This document shows positions 1-13,199 of a stretch of DNA of 64,000 nt, one piece after another. Below the pieces are notes generated by a model. The model had not been told where the DNA came from and made no database searches. It worked only from the letters and a program-made list of their open reading frames with translations. The translations under genes and the position numbers were made by a program. Source of the stretch: Arenicola marina (Eukaryota > Annelida > Polychaeta > Arenicolidae); NCBI GenBank assembly GCA_964019135.1, contig OZ025257.1:13419971-13483970 (forward strand), read 5' to 3'. Position 1 is the first letter of the stretch. Each line of letters begins with the position of its first letter.

Positions 1-330
1 ACCCGTATTTCTTAACCTGCTGACACGACCCCTCGCTGTGGATATTACACTGGCCTGACTGCCGCCGCTCTCACTGACCGATTTCTGGTGGAATCAAAGT
101 CGTTTAATCACGTGGTTCGTCTTAGTCTCCCCAGCTCGTTGTGGTGGGGCACATGATTAAGAAATCCTATTCAATACCATTTTAGCACTTTCTTAATTCG
201 GAAACTCCACTTCTTGTGTGACTACTGATCTATTTTCAACCCTATAATCGCGCGACAAATCTTCCATTTAGCGCTAACGCTAGTGGCATAGCCTAAGTGG
301 ATACGGCCCCTGATGACGAAATAGTCTAAA
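1..330 (+). repeat. Dispersed repeat family W, copy 1
   Basis: This segment matches 43694-44018 in the same orientation almost base for base, with scattered substitutions and small indels. Near its end it holds a short hairpin: CCACTTAGCG pairs with CGCTAGTGG (single bulge), and CCACTTAG also pairs with the later CTAAGTGG, so two alternative stems exist. No long ORF is shared by the copies. The left boundary is cut by the window start. It could be a non-autonomous transposon end or part of a longer segmental duplication; the sequence does not decide. Confidence 0.75.
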
Positions 331-483
331 CTCCTTGGTGAAGGGGCCGAAAAAAATGTCTCAACAGCTTGAAGATATGATATATCCATTGACGGCTGTT
401 ACCCGTTCGCCCGCCTCTTGTCGACGACCCCAAGTGAACCTTGCGATGGCTTGCTGGATTTCGGTTATAGCCCTAGGCTAATA

Positions 484-3400
484 CCTGGTGTCATATAGCA
501 AGTCTATACATGGTGTCCTATAGCTTGTCTATACATGGTGTCCTATAGCATGTCTATACATGGTGTCATATAGCTTGTCTATACATGGTGTCCTATAGCA
601 TGTCTATCCATGGTGTCATATAGCTTGTCTATACATGGTGTCCTATAGCATGTCTATCCATGGTGTCATATAGCTTGTCTATACATGGTGTCCTATAGCA
701 TGTCTATACATGGTGTCATATAGCTTGTCTATACATGGTGTCCTATAGCATGTCTATCCATGGTGTCATATAGTTTGTCTATCCATGGTGTCCTAGAGCA
801 TGTCTATACATGGTGTCATATAGCTTGTCTATACATGGTGTCATATAGCATGTCTATACATGGTGTCATATAGCTTGTCTATACATGGTGTCCTATAGCA
901 TGTCTATCCATGGTGTCATATAGTTTGTCTATACATGGTGTCCTATAGCATGTCTATACATGGTGTCATATAGCTTGTCTATACATGGTGTCCTATAGCA
1001 TGTCTATCCATGGTGTCATATAGCTTGTCTATACATGGTGTCCTATAGCATGTCTATCCATGGTGTCATATAGCTTGTCTATACATGGTGTCCTATAGCA
1101 TGTCTATCCATGGTGTCAGATAGCTTGTCTATACATGGTGTCCTATAGCATGTCTATCCATGGTGTCATATAGCTTGTCTATACATGGTGTCCTATAGCA
1201 TGTCTATCCATGGTGTCATATAGCTTGTCTATACATGGTGTCATATAGCATGTCTATACATGGTGTCATATAGCTTGTCTATACATGGTGTCCTATAGCA
1301 TGTCTATCCATGGTGTCATATAGTTTGTCTATCCATGGTGTCCTAGAGCATGTCTATACATGGTGTCATATAGCTTGTCTATACATGGTGTCATATAGCA
1401 TGTCTATACATGGTGTCATATAGCTTGTCTATACATGGTGTCCTATAGCATGTCTATCCATGGTGTCATATAGTTTGTCTATACATGGTGTCCTATAGCT
1501 TGTCTATCCATGGTGTCATATAGCTTGTCTATACATGGTGTCCTATAGCATACCTATACATGGTGTCCTATAGCTTGTCTATACATGGTGTCCTATAGCA
1601 TGTCTATACCTGGTGTCCTATAGCATGTCTACACCTGGTGTCCTATAGATTTTCTATACATGGTGTCATATAGCATGTGTATACATGGTGTCCTATAGCA
1701 TGTCTAAGCATAGTGTCTCGTAGCTTGTCTATGCATGGTGTCCTATAGCATGTCTATACCTGGTGTCCTATAGCATGTCTATACCTGGTGTCCTATAGCA
1801 TGTCTATACCTGGTGTCCTATAGCATGTTTATGAATGGTGTCCTATAGCATGTCTATACCTGGTGTCCTATAGCATGTTCATACCTGGTGTCATGTATAG
1901 CCTGTCTATATATGGTGTCCTATAGCATGTCTATACATGGTGTCAATATAGCCTGTCTATAGATGGTGTCCTATAGCATGTCTATACATGGTGTCATATA
2001 GCCTGTCTATAGATGGTGTCCTATAGCAGGTCTATGCATGGTGTCCTATAGCATGTCTAAACATGGTGTCATATAGCTTGTCTATACATGGTGTCCTATA
2101 GCATGTCTATACATGGTGTCCTATAGCATGTCTAAGCATAGTGTCTCGTGGCTTGTCTATACATCGTGTCCTCTAGCATGTCTATACATGGTGTCCTATA
2201 GCATGTCTAAGCATAGTGTCTCGTGGCTTGTCTATACATGGTGTCCTATAGATTTTCTATACATGGTGTCATATAGCATTTGTATACATGGTGTCCTATA
2301 GCATGTCTATACTTGGTGTCCTATAGCATATCTATATATGGTGTCCTATAGCACGTCCAAGCATAGTGTCTCGTAGCTTGTCTATACATGGTGTCCTATA
2401 GCATGTCTATACCTGGTGTCCCATAGCATGTCTATACCTGGTGTCCTATAACATGTTTATACCTGGTGTCATATAGCCTGTCTATAGATGGTGTCCTATA
2501 GCATTTCTATACCTGGTGTCATAAAGCCTGTCTATAGATGATGTCCTATAGCATGTCTATACCTGGTGTCATATAGCCTGTCTATAGATGGTGTCCTATA
2601 GCATGTCTATGCATGGTGTCCTATAGCATGTCTAAACATGGTATCCTATAGCATGTCTACACATTGTGTCTATAGCATGTCTAGTCATGGTGTCCTATAG
2701 CGGTCCAAAGATGGTGTCCTATAGCGTGTCTATAGATGGTGTCCTATAGCATATCTATAGATGGTGTCCTATAGCATGTCTATACATGGTGTCCTATAGC
2801 ATGTCTATTTATGGTGTCCTATAGCATATCTATACATGGTGTCCTATAACATGTCTATACATGGTGTCCTATAGCATGTCGATACATGGTGTCCTATGAC
2901 ATGTCTATACATGGTGTCTTATAACATGTCTATACATAGTATCCCATAGCTTGTCTATATATGGTGTCTTATAGCATGTCTATACCTGGTGTCCTATAGC
3001 ATGTTTATACCTGGTGTCATATAGCCTGTCTATAGATGGTGTCCTATAGCCTGTCTATAGATGGTGTCCTATAGCATGTCTATAGATGGTGTCCTATAGC
3101 ATGTCTATATGTGGTTTCCTATAGCATGTCTATACATAGTGTCCTATAGCCGTCTAAAGATGGTGTCCTATAGCATGTCCATAGATAGGGTCCTGTAGCA
3201 TGTCTATATATGGTCCTATAGTATGTCTATATATGGTGTCGTGTAGCATGTCTATAGATGGAGTTCTATAGCATGTCTATACATGATATCCTCTGGCATG
3301 TCTATAAATGGTGTCCTGTAGCATGTCTATGCATGGTGTCCTATAGCATGTCAATAGATAGTGTCTGATAGCATGTCTATAAATTGTGTCCTATAGCATG

Positions 3401-6022
3401 TCTATAGATGGTGTCCTATGGCATGTCTATAGATGGTGTCCTATAGCATCTCTGTAGATGGTGTCCTATAGCATGTCGATAGATGGTGTCCTATAGCATC
3501 TCTGTAGATGGTGTCCTATAGCATGTCTATAGATGGTGTCCTATAGCATCTCTGTAGATGGTGTCCTATAGCATGTCTATACCTGGTGTCCTATAGCATG
3601 TCTATACCTGGTGTCCTATAGATTTTCTATACATGGTGTCATATAGCATCTGTATACATGGTGTCCTATAGCATGTCTAAGCATAGTGTCTCGTAGCTTG
3701 TCTATACATGGTGTCCTATAGCATGTCTATACCTGGTGTCTTATAGCATGTCTATACCTGGTGTCCTATAGCATGTCTATACCTGGTGTCCTATAGCATG
3801 TTTATAAATGGTGTTCTATAGCATGTCTATACCTGGTGTCCTATAGCATGTTCATACCTGGTGTCATGTATAGCCTGTCTATATATGGTGTCCTATAGCA
3901 TGTCTATACATGGTGTCAATATAGCCTGTCTATAGATGGTGTCCTATAGCATGTCTATACATGGTGTCATATAGCCTGTCTATAGATGGTGTCCTATAGC
4001 AGGTCTATGCATGGTGTCTCGTGGCTTGTCTATACATCGTGTTCTATAGCATGTCTATACATGGTGTCCTATAGCATGTCTAAGCATAGTGTCTCGTGGC
4101 TTGTCTATCCATGGTGTCCTATAGATTTTCTATACATGGTGTCATATAGCATTTGTATCCATGGTGTCCTATAGCATGTCTATACTTGGTGTCCTATAGC
4201 AAATCTATATATGGTGTCCTATAGCACGTCCAAGCATAGTGTCTCGTAGCTTGTCTATACATGGTGTCCTATAGCATGTCTATACCTGGTGTCCCATAGC
4301 ATGTCTATACCTGGTGTCCTATAACATGTTTATACCTGGTGTCACATAGCCTGTCTATAGATGGTGTCCTATAGCATGTCTATACCTGGTGTCATAAAGC
4401 CTGTCTATAGATGATGTCCTATAGCATGTCTATACCTGGTGTCATATAGCCTGTCTATAGATGGTGTCCTATAGCATGTCTATGCATGGTGTCCTATAGC
4501 ATGTCTAAACATGGTATCCTATAGCATGTCTACACATTGTGTCTATAGCATGTCTAGTCATGGTGTCCTATAGCGGTCCAAAGATGGTGTCCTATAGCGT
4601 GTCTATAGATGGTGTCCTATAGCATATCTGTAGATGGTGTCCTATAGCATGTCTATACATGGTGTCCTATAACATGTCTATACATGGTGTCCTATAGCAT
4701 GTCGATACATGGTGTCCTATGACATGTCTATACATGGTGTCTTATAACATGTCTATACATAGTATCCCATAGCTTGTCTATATATGGTGTCTTATAGCAT
4801 GTCTATACCTGGTGTCCTATAGCATGTTTATACCTGGTGTCATATAGCCTGTCTATAGATGGTGTCCTATAGCCTGTCTATAGATGGTGTCTTATAGCAT
4901 GTCTATAGATGGTGTCCTATAGCATGTCTATATGTGGTTTCCTATAGCATGTCTATACATAGTGTCCTATAGCCGTCTAAAGATGGTGTCCTATAGCATG
5001 TCCATAGATAGGGTCCTGTAGCATGTCTATATATGGTCCTATAGTATGTCTATATATGGTGTCGTGAAGCATGTCTATAGATGGAGTTCTATAGCATGTC
5101 TATACATGATATCCTCTGGCATGTCTATAAATGGTGTCCTGTAGCATGTCTATGCATGGTGTCCTATAGCATGTCTATAGATGGTGTCCTATGGCATGTC
5201 TATAGATGGTGTCCTATAGCATCTCTGTAGATGGTGTCCTATAGCATGTCGATAGATGGTGTCCTATAGCATCTCTGTAGATGGTGTCCTATAGCATGTC
5301 TATAGATGGTGTCCTATAGCATCTCTGTAGATGGTGTCCTATAGCATGTCGATAGATGGTGTCCTATAGCATCTCTGTAGATGGTGTCCTATAGCATGTC
5401 TATAGATGGTGTCCTATAGCATCTCTGTAGATGGTGTCCTATAGCATGTCTATAGATGGTGTCCTGTAGCATCTCTGTAGATGGTGTCCTATAGCATGTC
5501 AATAGATAGTGTCTGATAGCATGTCTATAGATGGTGTCCTATAGCATGTCTATAGATGGTGTCCTATGGCATGTCTATAGATGGTGTCCTATAGCATGTC
5601 CATAGATAGGGTCCTGTAGCATGTCTATATATGGTCCTATAGTATGTCTATATATGGTGTCGTATAGCATGTCTATAGATGGAGTTCTATAGCATGTCTA
5701 TACATGATATCCTCTGGCATGTCTATAAATGGTGTCCTGTAGCATGTCTATGCATGGTGTCCTATAGCATGTCAATAGATAGTGTCTGATAGCATGTCTA
5801 TAGATGGTGTCCTATAGCATGTCTATAGATGGTGTCCTATAGCATGTCTATAGATGGTGTCCTATAGCATGTCTATAGATGGTGTCCTAAAGCATGTCTA
5901 TAGATGGTGTCCTATAGCATGTCGATGGATGATGTCCTATGGCATTTCTATAGATGGCGGCTTATAGCATGTCGATAAATGGTGTCCTATAGCATGTATA
6001 TACATGGCGTCCTATAGCATGT
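484..6022 (+). repeat. 5.5 kb minisatellite, 25 bp unit with 50 bp dimers and nested duplications
   Basis: About 220 copies of a 25 bp unit of the form TGGTGTCCTATAGC followed by ATGTCTATACA. The first 1.1 kb is a highly regular 50 bp dimer (CATATAGCTTG unit alternating with CCTATAGCATG unit). From about 1600 on, units vary by point changes (ATACC, ATAGA, AAGCATAG). Rare variants recur in the same order, which shows large internal duplications: the GCACGTCCAAGC variant lies at about 2351 and 4224 (offset 1873), and the ATAGATAGGGTCC variant at 3181, 5004 and 5602 (offsets 1823 and 598). Each unit contains TATAG and CTATA arms five bases apart. The open frames of about 60 codons inside are products of the repeat period, not genes. 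Confidence 0.97.
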
Positions 6023-7820
6023 TAACTCGCCCCGAAAAAGTGGAAAAAAGGACAAAATTCAATTCAACTTTTTTTGAATATTCTCCCCACATAGATTGTT
6101 TCTATTGTATTAGAACATGGTTAGATACTAGCCCCACAAAAATAAATTATCTTGCAATTAGTTCCCGGTCCATCCCATGTGGTGCTAGAATGACCGGACT
6201 ATACGTCCACTAAAACTTACAGTATACATAAGAAATCCTCACGAAATCGGTGGTTAGCATTGTGAAGATATGCCAAATTTTCAAACAAAATCAAGAAATC
6301 TTCCCCCACCTAGATTTCTTCAGATTTTTTTTTTTTACTAGGCCATGGATAGATACTATCTCCACAAAAATAAATGTTGTTGCAACTTGTTCTTGGTCCA
6401 TACATAGAATGAAAAGACTATAAAAGCAGAGAAAACAGTTGATATAAATGTCAACCGGCGAACGTAATGACTGCGCGTGGCTTCTCGGTTTGCTGTTGTT
6501 TTTCAGTGCGGAAATAGAAAAATTTTCCCCTGACAGAAGAAAAGTTGAAGCCGGGAACCTGAACTAATTCCATAGGCATGCATGGTAAACGCATACAAGA
6601 AGCTGTCTAACCGTAACACGCAGTGTGAATTTTTGACGATAGATGTCGCCTGGGGTATCTGGAACGGTCTATAGCCCATTAGAATATTTTGAGAATTCTA
6701 TGTCAGCTATTGATGTAGTGGACTGAAAATTAACAGCCATAAATGTAATGAATAGAGACAACGGTATGAGTAATTAATTAACGGATTGTTTAGGTGGGCA
6801 AGCCCTTGAAACAGGTTTTCCATCGGTTTCAGGTAAACCGAACACGCCCAATGATGCACACTTACCGAAGGAACGTATCCTCAGAATGAACCTTTTGCCG
6901 TGGCCGCTTCGTATTGTGACAGCTTCGAGCTTTGGCGCATGCACGCGCTATGAGTCTAATCAGCTTCCTTATCAGTACATCAGTACATCGATCTTACCCA
7001 AAAAAAACTCTCCTGGCCTTTGCCCCCTCACCCGTCAAAGCATCTACCAGATTTATGCTCTCCTAGCCCCTGCCCCCTTTTCTAGACTGCAGGACACCGA
7101 CAGTGTTATTATTAAGAATATATGCTATAGGCATGATATAGTTGTTATGTATGAGACCTGGGGCGCTAGCCCCGGCCGCTTTCCTATAAACATTTGATAT
7201 CAATGGTACATATGACTTTCCAGCGTAGGGATACCATATACCATCAAGGAATACCTATTACCTACTACCTATGCGGTAGCTCTTATGTAAGGCCGAGCGC
7301 AGTATTTTGTGCAGAAAATGACTGAGAGACTAGGCCAAAGGATTTGGATACTTCTGAAAAGATTTAGGCTTTGGATGGAAAGGTTGCGCGTTTAATTCCC
7401 GCTGGGTACAAACTAGCCCTGTAAACTTTACCCTTCTGACAACAAGTTGATTTTGCATCACCCAGTTTAATTTGATGAATGATTGTCGATTATGACAACG
7501 AACCTACCTCTTGAAATCGACTGGATTTAATTGGACATTAATTGGACCATACGATTTTTTTATTTATTTACTATTTTTATTATATTGATACATACATCTA
7601 AGTCTTACAATACAACAACTGATAATACACGTAACTTATAAGTCGTTACTATATCAAAATACAACTACAGATTTGCATCATCGAAAACATTGATATACAT
7701 ATATATACTTAACAACAAAGCGAGAAAGGTGTTAAGTGTCAGCTGATAGGGCATTGTCTCTACATGCCCGCTAACAACACCTCGGTTTGACCTCGAATGT
7801 TGCAACTATCCAAAGCTCCC
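6023..7820. other. Unassigned intergenic DNA with a diverged local duplication
   Basis: No gene is recognised. 6040-6195 and 6270-6418 look like two diverged copies of one segment: both carry an A/T-rich start, then CCCCAC..TAGAT, then TAGATACTA..CCACAAAAATAAAT, then TTGCAA..GTTC and GGTCCAT. The open frame at 6886-7197 shows no recognisable domain and has C-rich, low-complexity content. Nothing else is supported. Confidence 0.5.
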
Positions 7821-7844
7821 GCCAATATTTAGGTAACTTTGTGT

Positions 7845-7995
7845 TGTGATTAAGCGGAATTTGCGATTAACCGAAGTTGCGATTAACCGAAGTTGTCAAC
7901 ATGGGAATGTATAGGAAATGGCGTTTGCATTTGAAATTTGTTGAGATTAAGCGGAAGTTGCGATTAACCGAAGTGCGATTAAGTGGCGCGCACTG
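7845..7995 (+). repeat. Short direct repeats of GATTAAGCGGAA / GATTAACCGAAGT type
   Basis: The phrase GCGATTAACCGAAGT and its variant GATTAAGCGGAAGT occur five to six times in about 150 bp in the same direction. The phrase resembles in style the AATAAGCGCCC repeats at 20818 and 62399, but the units are not identical. No coding potential is seen. Confidence 0.6.
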
Positions 7996-7999
7996 TACC

Positions 8000-9800
8000 T
8001 ACAGATATTATCTAACTGATGGCGCTTAATTCTTCTACTTGTTGCCGGGTAGTCTGAGCGGTTATCGGCATTTAGTTTATTTATGTTAATTTTGTGCGGG
8101 ATTTCGCGGGCTACCGGTACGCCAAACTCCGGTGGTCCTCAGTGCGTTATTTGCTGCTGAGGATCCACAGAGAGAACACGCACATCAAGATTTAGTCATC
8201 AGGAAACTTCTTTTACCCGTTCAGACGACTCGGCCACAACTCCCCGGTTTTTTCTCTGACCATAAATGAAGTCAATTCATTGCACACTTTTCCGGGTTGT
8301 GTGAGTGTATCCGGAAAACAGCCGAACAACACCTCCTCCACCCCGTAACGTACTCAATGCAATGAATGTCAATGAACTAATTAACTAAGAAAAATATTAC
8401 AATATATATATACATGTACCATATAATATTACATTAATACAAAAAATAACAGTAAATACATTCATTAGAATTGCACAAACATTCAATATCTTGCATAGGA
8501 AGTCAATACCAGAAACTTGTTCGAGTGAATAAAATGTTTATCACTAGTCCCCAAATGCAAGTCAAAAGGTGGCTGCAAGTCTATCATGATTCTGCAATTT
8601 ACTTTATAATTATATCACTCACAGTCTTCGCAACTTACAGCTTAGACAAATATTAATTACTGTCATAAAAGTATGATTACACATTCCCATGCTAGCGACT
8701 GAAAAGTGTTAATGGGAGTCTCCTCAACCAATGCCAATGCGTTTTTTTTGTCAGTTCATTCCACACAATACAGCATCAGTTTCCTTCTGTTGGCTCATCC
8801 CCTAATATGCACAGCAGCTTCTGATGGTCTCCTTATTGTACCTCCTTGCGTCTCCTTGGCCAGCTGGGAGTCGTGACGCTTGCTTTGATGCACCTCTCAT
8901 GATCTGAAATGAGAAAGTATTCACACAACCTGAACACTATCACTGGCTTGTTGCTTTGCAGTAAATACTGCATCAGCGGGGGCTGGTTTGGTTCCCAAGT
9001 GGAGTTCAACAAGCAATCTTCAGATCTCTAGTCAGCCACTCTACTTATAGATTAGACAAAAGGGATGATCCCTTTAAACATTCTTTCATATAATTGAATG
9101 TTTCTATCAAGTATCAAGTTTACATAGAAGGTGGATATCCACTTCCAAGATTTGAGCAATCTATATTATATCTGTCTGCGGATCAGAGCGCCTGTAATTT
9201 TTATCTCTTCGTCAGCATTCAATCACTGGTCTGAATGATTGCTAAATACTTTCTAAAGAATTGTTTGAGTGTAAGAAAAGAACAAACACAAACAACAAGT
9301 AATATGATGACAACTGTTCGACTGCAGATGTCAACAAAAATTGTTACATATGCTTCATACTAATTACTATTATAGAGTAGTCAACAAAACACTGCACAAT
9401 CACACAGGTTAATACAAGAACGGAACTAGCTACTCCTTCATATTTGTTATGGCTAAAAGCTATCATACGAAACCTTTACACCACATGTATTATTAGCTTA
9501 AAACTGCGCGGTTTATTTATATCGCGTGCGGATGACCTAGCGCGCCGCGGTCGACATCGCACAGAATACCGAACAGCAAACAGGCGCGCAGGGTTATTAA
9601 GCTGGCCATCAACTTCTGCTCCGGTGAACAAATTTGCTACTATCTGGATGGCCCTCAGGCTTTCAGGATTTAAATCAAGACATAATATATTTATTTGACT
9701 TGGAGAAGAGGTTGGTAATACAAACAAATTACAGACTATATGGCTTTAGGCAGGAAGTAAAATCAATCCCAAAGAGAATTAAATGGTAAAATAGTTATAA
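8000..9800. other. Unassigned intergenic DNA
   Basis: AT-rich around 8390-8660. Two overlapping open frames on opposite strands at about 9444-9727 (84 and 83 codons) match no family I recognise. The minus one has no signal, repeat or catalytic motif, so neither is called a gene. Confidence 0.4.
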
Positions 9801-9804
9801 ATGG

Positions 9805-9923
9805 TATAGCCTGAAAACAAGACCTACTGTTGTAGGACAGTTGGGAGAGGGATGGTATGTTACATGTCATGTTGTCCCTTTCCCAACTGTCTTATGCCAA
9901 TAACACCTTGTTTTTAGACTATA
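9805..9923. repeat. 119 bp interrupted palindrome (MITE-like hairpin)
   Basis: GACAGTTGGGAGAGGGA at 9836-9852 is the inverse complement of 9875-9891 with one mismatch in 17. Outer arms also pair: TATAGCCTGAAAACAAG at 9805-9821 with the complement of 9906-9923. The intervening arm parts pair poorly. A 22 bp loop separates the inner arms. The size and shape fit a small terminal-inverted-repeat element or a hairpin-forming non-coding RNA. No target-site duplication is clear. Confidence 0.7.
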
Positions 9924-9929
9924 TTTAAC

Positions 9930-10555
9930 CTCAAAACATTTAATTGGAGCAAAGAAGGGCCCTTCAAATTTGTTGGGCAAAAATCTAGTTTTGTTTTTTT
10001 GCCATATCCTGTATTTCATTTTTGATTTTCCCAGGAATATGAGAAGGGAGGGGGGTCCATCGAAACTTGTGATCGGCGGTGGGGTCCACGCCTCAGATTG
10101 AAAAATGGCATTCTTTCTAAAAAAAGTTTTAGCATGTCATTTATGCAGTTTCAAACCATTCATGATGTTCATACACGTACATTGGCGCAGACAAGGCTAC
10201 TTCTTTAGGGGGCTTGCCTGGGGGCACTTCCGCCAAACTAGTCCAGAGACACTAGACTCCGACATATCCAAGTTGGGAGCGGACCGCGTTACATTTGATT
10301 AACTAGCGCCAAACATGCACAAAGTCAGGGAGAGACCTTGGCGCAACTGCGCCCAGGCAAGTCCGCTTCTCTGGGCCAAGGAGAGACATAACCGACGGCC
10401 CGGGACAGTTGAATAGCGACAGCGACATCACGCTATTCAGCATGATTCGGCAGTTACGCTGAGCCAACCATCTGCAGGCACTGATCAGTGCGAACAATAA
10501 GTGAACAAGACAGCCGTAGACTGACGGAACTGACAGAAGTAAGTCGCGATTCCAT
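9930..10555. other. Unassigned intergenic DNA
   Basis: GC content rises around 10200-10540, with imperfect local symmetry between 10185-10300 and 10305-10400. Two open frames of 65 and 96 codons have no recognisable domain. No gene is called. Confidence 0.35.
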
Positions 10556-10559
10556 TGCC

Positions 10560-12060
10560 ATGGAAGCGTCAACGTGACGTCACATGACGTCACTGATGCT
10601 TACCAAAATAAACAATTTGGCTTCTAATTTTCTCATTTTTCCTGTTTATGCACTGATAGTGATGGTATCTAGTCCTAATTAGTAGGTGAACATGAAACGA
10701 TTTCCCAATTAGTACCACCGAAAAAGTTACGCACGGCAGCAGTTGTTTCTTAGTATAAGGTATAACGTCAAACAAACCGGAAGTCGCTATGATTTGTAAC
10801 AGGCGAGTAATGGCCTTTGTAAAACTATGACGTCATCACGTCGTAGTCACGTCACGGCATGACGCATGACAACGTCCAAATAATAAGACGCAAACGGTAT
10901 GCCCAACAACCCAAAACGTTGACGGCCACGACGGTAGGAGCGTCACCCCGTCAGATATGGTTTGACGAAATGACAAAAAAATGCTATACTTCATTACGGC
11001 TACATGGAAAAGGAGCAGACTTACAAAGAACACTACGGTCAGAAGTAAGACGGCAAGAACGTTTTTCTTTCCTTAGTTATCTGGTGGGGTTGACGAATTT
11101 TCGAATTTAGCCAGAATCCGTATACTTTATCATTGGAAAAAAACCTGTTTCGTTGCATATTGAATGAAATTTGATTATCTCCACAGGGTACTATGTTAAA
11201 CTTTTCAACTATATGCCGAAAAGTAACGGGGTTATGTCACGATGCTTACAGTTGATGGCTCAGCTCATTATTATTCACCCACAAACTGCAAGCATAGGGC
11301 GATGGCTTGAATATGGCGCCCGTGGCAGCCCGTGATAACACGAAAAATCTGCATCTCTCATCATCGGTCAAATTTCGAAAAATTCATGTGACGTCATTTC
11401 TTACTCGAATTGGACAAGCTAAACACTGTGGCTACCAGGTACGAGGTTTAAGCGAAGAACAAAATCTGGTGCAGTGTAACGAAAGCACTTGTGAAATACG
11501 CGACAAAACGTTTTTCCTAGCTTGCGAGATCCAGGGATTTAACATGTGAAGTCACAAAGAAAAACCCTGGAACCGGAAGTAAGATAGGAACGTATAGTTT
11601 TTAGCATGCAGGTATACCAAGGATCACTTTTCCTACAACATGACGCCGCTTACGCATTTTTGTAATTTTTTTCGATTATACGATTTTTTGTGTATCAAAA
11701 GTGACGTCATCGTGACGTCACGTGACGCATTAGAAAGACCTAATATTTTACAGGGGTCGTTCCTATTCATATTTCTATGACATATCAAAACCATAGAGCC
11801 ATAACTTGGATCCAACTTTGTCAAAAAGCAAAGAAACTGACAACGGTCATTCAGTGTGTTTTCCCAAAAACTTATTACCTCATGTTACTCGAAAATGAGC
11901 GTTACTAATCAAAAAGTGAATAACAACCGAAATATGCGCCTTGCACGGTAGCGCATTCTGAATCTAATCTAAGATCTCTAGCTCTAATATTAATGGAGGT
12001 ATATGCGTTAACTGTTTTTTAAAAAAATCGCTGTTACCTTGACATTTGACCTACATATGC
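10560..12060 (+). repeat. Dispersed repeat family Z, diverged copy 1
   Basis: It shares an ordered series of landmarks with 38340-39935, 46920-48850 and 58195-60110: a TGACGTCA pair at the start (10575, 10585), GTTACGCACGGCAGCAGT, an ACCGGAAGTCGC block, GACGCATGACAACGTCCAA, ACTATATGCCGAAAAGTAA, an AACCGGAAGTAAGATAGGAA block, the double palindrome at 11702-11709 and 11713-11720, and a terminal ATCGCTGT..CCTTGAC block. Identity to the younger copies is visibly lower. It has no conserved ORF. A downstream module (about 12162-12205) resembles the sequence that follows other copies. Confidence 0.85.
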
Positions 12061-12089
12061 CATTAACGAACTTGACCTCGCAATTTTGC

Positions 12090-12515
12090 CAAGCTACCTT
12101 TTGGTGAAGTTAGATGACCGTAGCGGTCGAATCGCGACCTGTATCGTTCGCATATACAAACAAGAAGTTAGTGGGACACTGAAATGAGAAAAATCTGAGT
12201 GTCTCAATATCCTTTACTTCAGTTTGGAAAGTTCTACTAAAGTCGACATTTTGGCGACTTCAAAGAGCGCATTATAAGCGATATTGTATTGTAGGCGCTA
12301 TATGTAGATCAACTTGTGTATTATTGGCCCTATGTAGGCCAAAGTGTTCTTTGTGGGCGCTATGTAGGGCAAGGCACGCATTGTAGGCGTTACGCAGGGG
12401 GAAAATGCGCGCTGCATGCGCTATTTTAAGTAATTTGGCCCAGCTACCTTTTGGTGAAGTTGGATGACCGTAGCTGTCGAATTGCGACCTGTATCATTCG
12501 CATATACAAAAAAAC
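12090..12515 (+). repeat. Local direct duplication and degenerate about 30 bp repeats
   Basis: AGCTACCTTTTGGTGAAGTT followed by GATGACCGTAGC and CGACCTGTATC occurs at about 12095-12165 and again at 12440-12510. Between them (12285-12420) a loose series of units like GCGCTATGTAGGGCAA repeats every 25-40 bp. It may be a decayed form of the about 30 bp array at 46.0 kb, but this is inference. Confidence 0.6.
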
Positions 12516-12519
12516 CCAC

Positions 12520-13180
12520 AAACAAACATCTTAACGAAACCAAGTGACTAGATTTGTCTCATTAACAAACAAACATCCTAACGAGACCAAGTGACATAAT
12601 GAGAAACATCGTAGATTTTTCTCATTAACAAACAAATTTACAAACCGAACATAGGAGTATACTGGCAAACGTTCTCAACTTTTGTCAGTAATAACTGCAC
12701 GGTAGCTTTCATTTTTTGGCCCAGACAATATAACAGCACTCAGTCATAGGCGCTCACTTTTCTAAACATGACATTGCAGAATCGTCAAAATCCTTATTTT
12801 GGTGTTTCTGAATTTAATAGGACAGGTACATTGTCAGGAAGGCACATCAATCTCAACACCACATGCCCCGACAGGACAGGTGACATCCAAAGTTAATGTC
12901 TGTCCCTGAAAGTTTCATGAAACGGGACCCAGACTAGTGACAGTACAATAGGGGGGGGGGCTTACAATGCTAACAGGACCACAGCATAGGAACCTAAAGG
13001 CCGAAGGGAGGGTTGACCCCCAACTCCCTCCGGCGTTTGCCGTTTGGGGTTGCGAGTGTGCGTCACTGACACTGAGTGAGTGTGGTGTGACGACTGCCCA
13101 GTGACAGTCAAAAAATCTCAATTTATAAAGACTTTTTTGGGCCTTATGCTATGGTGCCCCGCTCCAACTTGGGCTTCTCC
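12520..13180. other. Unassigned intergenic DNA
   Basis: Contains short runs of AACAAACAAACATC type (12510-12650) and a run of ten G at 12951-12960. No gene is seen. Confidence 0.4.
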
Positions 13181-13199
13181 GGGTGCTATACAGTACAGT

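Noticed and set aside
2113-4174. Two 62-codon frames inside the 25 bp array
   Set aside because: They are near-identical products of the block duplication and follow the repeat period; no start context or domain.
484-6022. CRISPR array
   Set aside because: Units are contiguous with no unique spacers and the context is eukaryotic.
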